This document shows positions 12,773 to 14,453 of a DNA stretch of 14,453 nucleotides, piece by piece; the first letter of the stretch is position 1; each line of letters begins with the position of its first letter. This DNA is from a bacterium (GTDB lineage: Bacteria; Bacillota; Clostridia; Oscillospirales; Oscillospiraceae): positions 1 to 14,453 of the forward strand of contig JAHYYS010000065.1 in assembly GCA_019424865.1 (NCBI GenBank). The letters are read 5' to 3'. The notes beneath the pieces are model-generated. The model ran no database searches, was not told the origin of the DNA, and was given only the letters and a program-made list of their open reading frames with translations. The position numbers and the translations under genes were made by a program.

Positions 12773-13117
12773 TTACACCAGCTGGATGATAGCCATCTCA
12801 GCGGCGTCGCCGCGCCGGGGACCAATGCGGACAATGCGGGTATAGCCGCCGTTGCGGTCGGCATACTTGGGGCCCAGCTCCTTAAACAGCTTGTTGGCCA
12901 CGTCCTCCTTGGTGATAAAGCCCAGCGCCTGACGGTAGGAAGCCAGGCTGTTCTCCTTGGCCAGGGTGATCATCTTCTCGGCCACGGGAGCCACTTCCTT
13001 CGCGCGGGTAACGGTGGTCTTAATCTGGCCGTTCTCCAGCAGGTAGGTCACCATTGCCCGGAGCATAGCCTTGCGGTGGTCGCTGCTGCGGCCCAGCTTG
13101 CGGTTCTTCTGTGCCAT
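12773..13117 (-). CDS. rplQ: 50S ribosomal protein bL17
   Basis: A 114-residue ribosomal protein L17, a component of the large subunit near the polypeptide exit tunnel. The N-terminus KNRKLGRSSDHRKAMLRAMV and the central TVTRAKEVAPVAEKMITLAK are family hallmarks; the C-terminus GPRRGDAAEMAIIQLV is also typical. The ATG at 13117 follows AAGGAG by 8 nt, so the three extra upstream codons of the open frame are not used. It is the last gene of the alpha operon, after rpoA, and is followed by a strong terminator. The gap from rpoA is 173 bp, longer than usual and highly structured. Confidence 0.98.
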   Translation of the reverse strand: MAQKNRKLGRSSDHRKAMLRAMVTYLLENGQIKTTVTRAKEVAPVAEKMITLAKENSLASYRQALGFITKEDVANKLFKELGPKYADRNGGYTRIVRIGPRRGDAAEMAIIQLV

Positions 13118-13290
13118 GGGAAACACTCCTTCGACCTCGCGTGGCGAGATCCAACATAAATTCGTTCATTCGGCCTTTCGGCCGGGGACACCTCCGGAGA
13201 GGACGGCACCTTGCCGTGCGGGAAGCGGAACGTTACATACCTTCCGCACTGTCCCCAACGCAGGCGTGCGCTGCTCGCTCGCCTCCGCGC
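13118..13290 (-). ncRNA. Structured rpoA-rplQ spacer, candidate cis-acting RNA
   Basis: In 173 nt the leftward transcript can form: an outer stem GGGGACA/TGTCCCC (13184-13190 with 13250-13256); inner stems ACGGC/GCCGT (13203-13217), CCTC/GAGG (13191-13202) and GGAAG/CTTCC (13221-13245); then CGGCC-GAAA-GGCCG with a GNRA tetraloop (13171-13184), which shares a base with the outer stem; and finally GATCTCGC/GCGAGGTC (13133-13151), ending just before the rplQ ribosome binding site. No gene is present. It may be an autoregulatory or processing element for L17, or an inserted palindromic sequence. No known RNA family was recognised. Confidence 0.45.
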
Positions 13291-14244
13291 TTAGTTGCTG
13301 CTGTCATCGCTGGCCAGGGACAGGCCCATCATCGCCAGCTTGTTGATGACCTCTTCCAGGGACTTGCGGCCCAGGTTCCGGACCTTCATCATCTCTTCCT
13401 CGGTCTTGGAGCACAGGTCCTCCACCGTGTTGATGTTGGCCCGCTTCAGGCAGTTATAGGACCGGACGGAGAGATCCATGTCATCAATGGTCATCTCCAT
13501 CACCTTATCCCGCTGGGTCTCCGCCTTCTCCACCACAGTGGAGCGGCTGCCCATGGTCTCGGACAGGTCGGTAAACAGCGTGAAGTGGTCGCACAAAATC
13601 CGCGCGCCCAAAGAGACGGCGTCCCGGGCATCAATGGTGCCGTTGGTCCACACCTCCAGGGTCAGCTTGTCATAGTCGGTGGCGTCGCCCACACGGGTAT
13701 TCTCCACCGTATAATTGACCTTGCGGACCGGAGTGTAGATGGAATCCACGGGAATCAGCCCGATAATGGACTGGGCCGGCTTATTCTTGTCCGCGGGGAC
13801 ATAGCCGCGGCCGTGGGAAAGGGTCAGCTCCATGCTCAGGGAGGCATCAGGGCCCAGGGTCGCAATGTGCAGATCCGGGTTGAGGATCTCCACATCCGCG
13901 TCGGCCTTGATGTCCCCGGCGGTCACCTTGCACTCACCCGAGGCCTCAATGTGCACAGTTTTGACGCCGTCGCAATACAGCTTGGCGATGATTCCCTTGA
14001 CGTTCAGGACGATTTCAGTCACGTCCTCCTTGACGCCGGGAATGGTGGTAAACTCGTGCTGGACACCGGCGATCTTGATGGAGGTCACCGCGGTTCCAGG
14101 CAGAGAGGACAGCAGGATCCGGCGCAGGGAATTGCCCAACGTGGTGCCGTAGCCCCGCTCCAGGGGCTCCACCACGTACTTGCCGTAGGAGGCGTCGCCG
14201 GGATTTTCAACACATTCAATGCGGGGCTTTTCAATTTCTACCAT
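13291..14244 (-). CDS. rpoA: DNA-directed RNA polymerase subunit alpha
   Basis: A 317-residue alpha subunit, whose dimer starts assembly of RNA polymerase and whose C-terminal domain contacts UP-element DNA and activators. The N-terminal domain (1-230) shows YGKYVVEPLERGYGTTLGNS and LRRILLSSLPG (20-50), which form the dimer interface. The C-terminal domain (about 250-310) contains MDLSVRSYNCLKRA, where Arg261 corresponds to DNA-contacting R265 of E. coli, and the helix-hairpin-helix RNLGRKSLEEV (289-299). Length is normal for Firmicutes. The ATG at 14244 follows AAGGAGGG. It lies between rpsD and rplQ, the standard alpha-operon order. Confidence 0.99.
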   Translation of the reverse strand: MVEIEKPRIECVENPGDASYGKYVVEPLERGYGTTLGNSLRRILLSSLPGTAVTSIKIAGVQHEFTTIPGVKEDVTEIVLNVKGIIAKLYCDGVKTVHIEASGECKVTAGDIKADADVEILNPDLHIATLGPDASLSMELTLSHGRGYVPADKNKPAQSIIGLIPVDSIYTPVRKVNYTVENTRVGDATDYDKLTLEVWTNGTIDARDAVSLGARILCDHFTLFTDLSETMGSRSTVVEKAETQRDKVMEMTIDDMDLSVRSYNCLKRANINTVEDLCSKTEEEMMKVRNLGRKSLEEVINKLAMMGLSLASDDSSN

Positions 14245-14339
14245 ATGCTAGGATACCCTCCTTTTCTCGGCGGCGCTCCAGCGCCGCTTCATTCAGCTCA
14301 CCAATATCTGAGGGTTGTCTAAGTCTGTTTGGGCTGACC

Positions 14340-14363
14340 GCTCCGGCCAAAGCTGGCCGGAGC
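14340..14363 (-). other. Hairpin in the rpsD-rpoA spacer
   Basis: GCTCCGGCC (14340-14348) and GGCCGGAGC (14355-14363) form a perfect 9-bp stem with a six-base loop. No T-run follows leftward, so it is not a terminator; an RNA-processing or stability role is possible. The rest of the 131-bp spacer holds only the rpoA ribosome binding site and a short GGCGCT/AGCGCC hairpin near 14270. Confidence 0.6.
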
Positions 14364-14375
14364 AGGCAGAGAAAA

Positions 14376-14453
14376 TTACTTAGAATACAGCTCGACGATG
14401 AGGTGCTCTTCCACGGGGAAGTCGATGTCGTCCCGGGTGGGCATGGCAACGAC
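14376..14453 (-). CDS. rpsD: 30S ribosomal protein uS4, C-terminal fragment
   Basis: Only the last 25 codons are in the window; the start lies beyond the right edge. The residues VVAMPTRDDIDFPVEEHLIV followed by ELYSK and a TAA stop match the conserved C-terminus of ribosomal protein S4, a primary 16S rRNA binder that also represses its own operon in many bacteria. Its position upstream of rpoA agrees with the alpha operon. Confidence 0.93.
   Translation of the reverse strand, partial: VVAMPTRDDIDFPVEEHLIVELYSK

Overview
The window looks like chromosomal DNA of a GC-rich anaerobic Firmicute of class Clostridia, most likely a gut Oscillospiraceae (Flavonifractor/Lawsonibacter-like). The reasons are a Gram-positive style alpha operon end (rpsD-rpoA-rplQ), strong AGGAGG-type ribosome binding sites, PadR and UgpC/MsmK-type proteins typical of this group, a clostridial type MATE pump, and GC-rich coding DNA broken by short AT-rich promoter islands. 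The genus is inferred from general character, not from a database match.

Layout. Positions 1-3042 (minus strand) hold a YbiT-like ABC-F ATPase cut by the left edge and, upstream of it, a MATE efflux transporter with its own promoter and terminator. Positions 2830-3479 have no gene but carry a dense set of hairpins bounded by two inverted copies of a GC-rich palindrome (3163-3445), which looks like a small non-coding mobile or palindromic element. Next come a small three-helix membrane protein (minus) and an exported protein with an internal duplication (3887-5041, minus).

Positions 5042-6554 are the most interesting regulatory locus. The exported-protein gene is transcribed from a perfect-consensus promoter, divergently from a PadR - membrane-anchored HAAS/DUF1700-like - exported protein operon. 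The two -35 boxes lie 12 bp apart, and an operator-like inverted repeat sits inside the leftward promoter. This arrangement suggests a self-contained envelope-response module. A run of nine G at the end of padR would, on loss of one G, fuse PadR in frame to the membrane protein.

Positions 6600-8987 (plus) hold a class I SAM methyltransferase and a class 3 aldehyde dehydrogenase. Positions 9021-10466 (plus) hold an orphan sugar-ABC ATPase (UgpC/MsmK family). Its ribosome binding site is separated from its start codon by a 111-bp segment flanked by AAACA repeats, and removing that segment would restore ideal spacing. A bidirectional terminator at about 10500 separates it from a leftward pair, acyltransferase then amidohydrolase, joined by an ATGA overlap.

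Positions 12708-14453 (minus) are the end of the ribosomal alpha operon: C-terminus of rpsD, rpoA, an unusually long and highly structured spacer, rplQ and a terminator. Apart from these housekeeping genes, most of the window is single genes or short operons with recognisable promoters and terminators. No tRNA, rRNA, CRISPR array or complete insertion sequence was seen.
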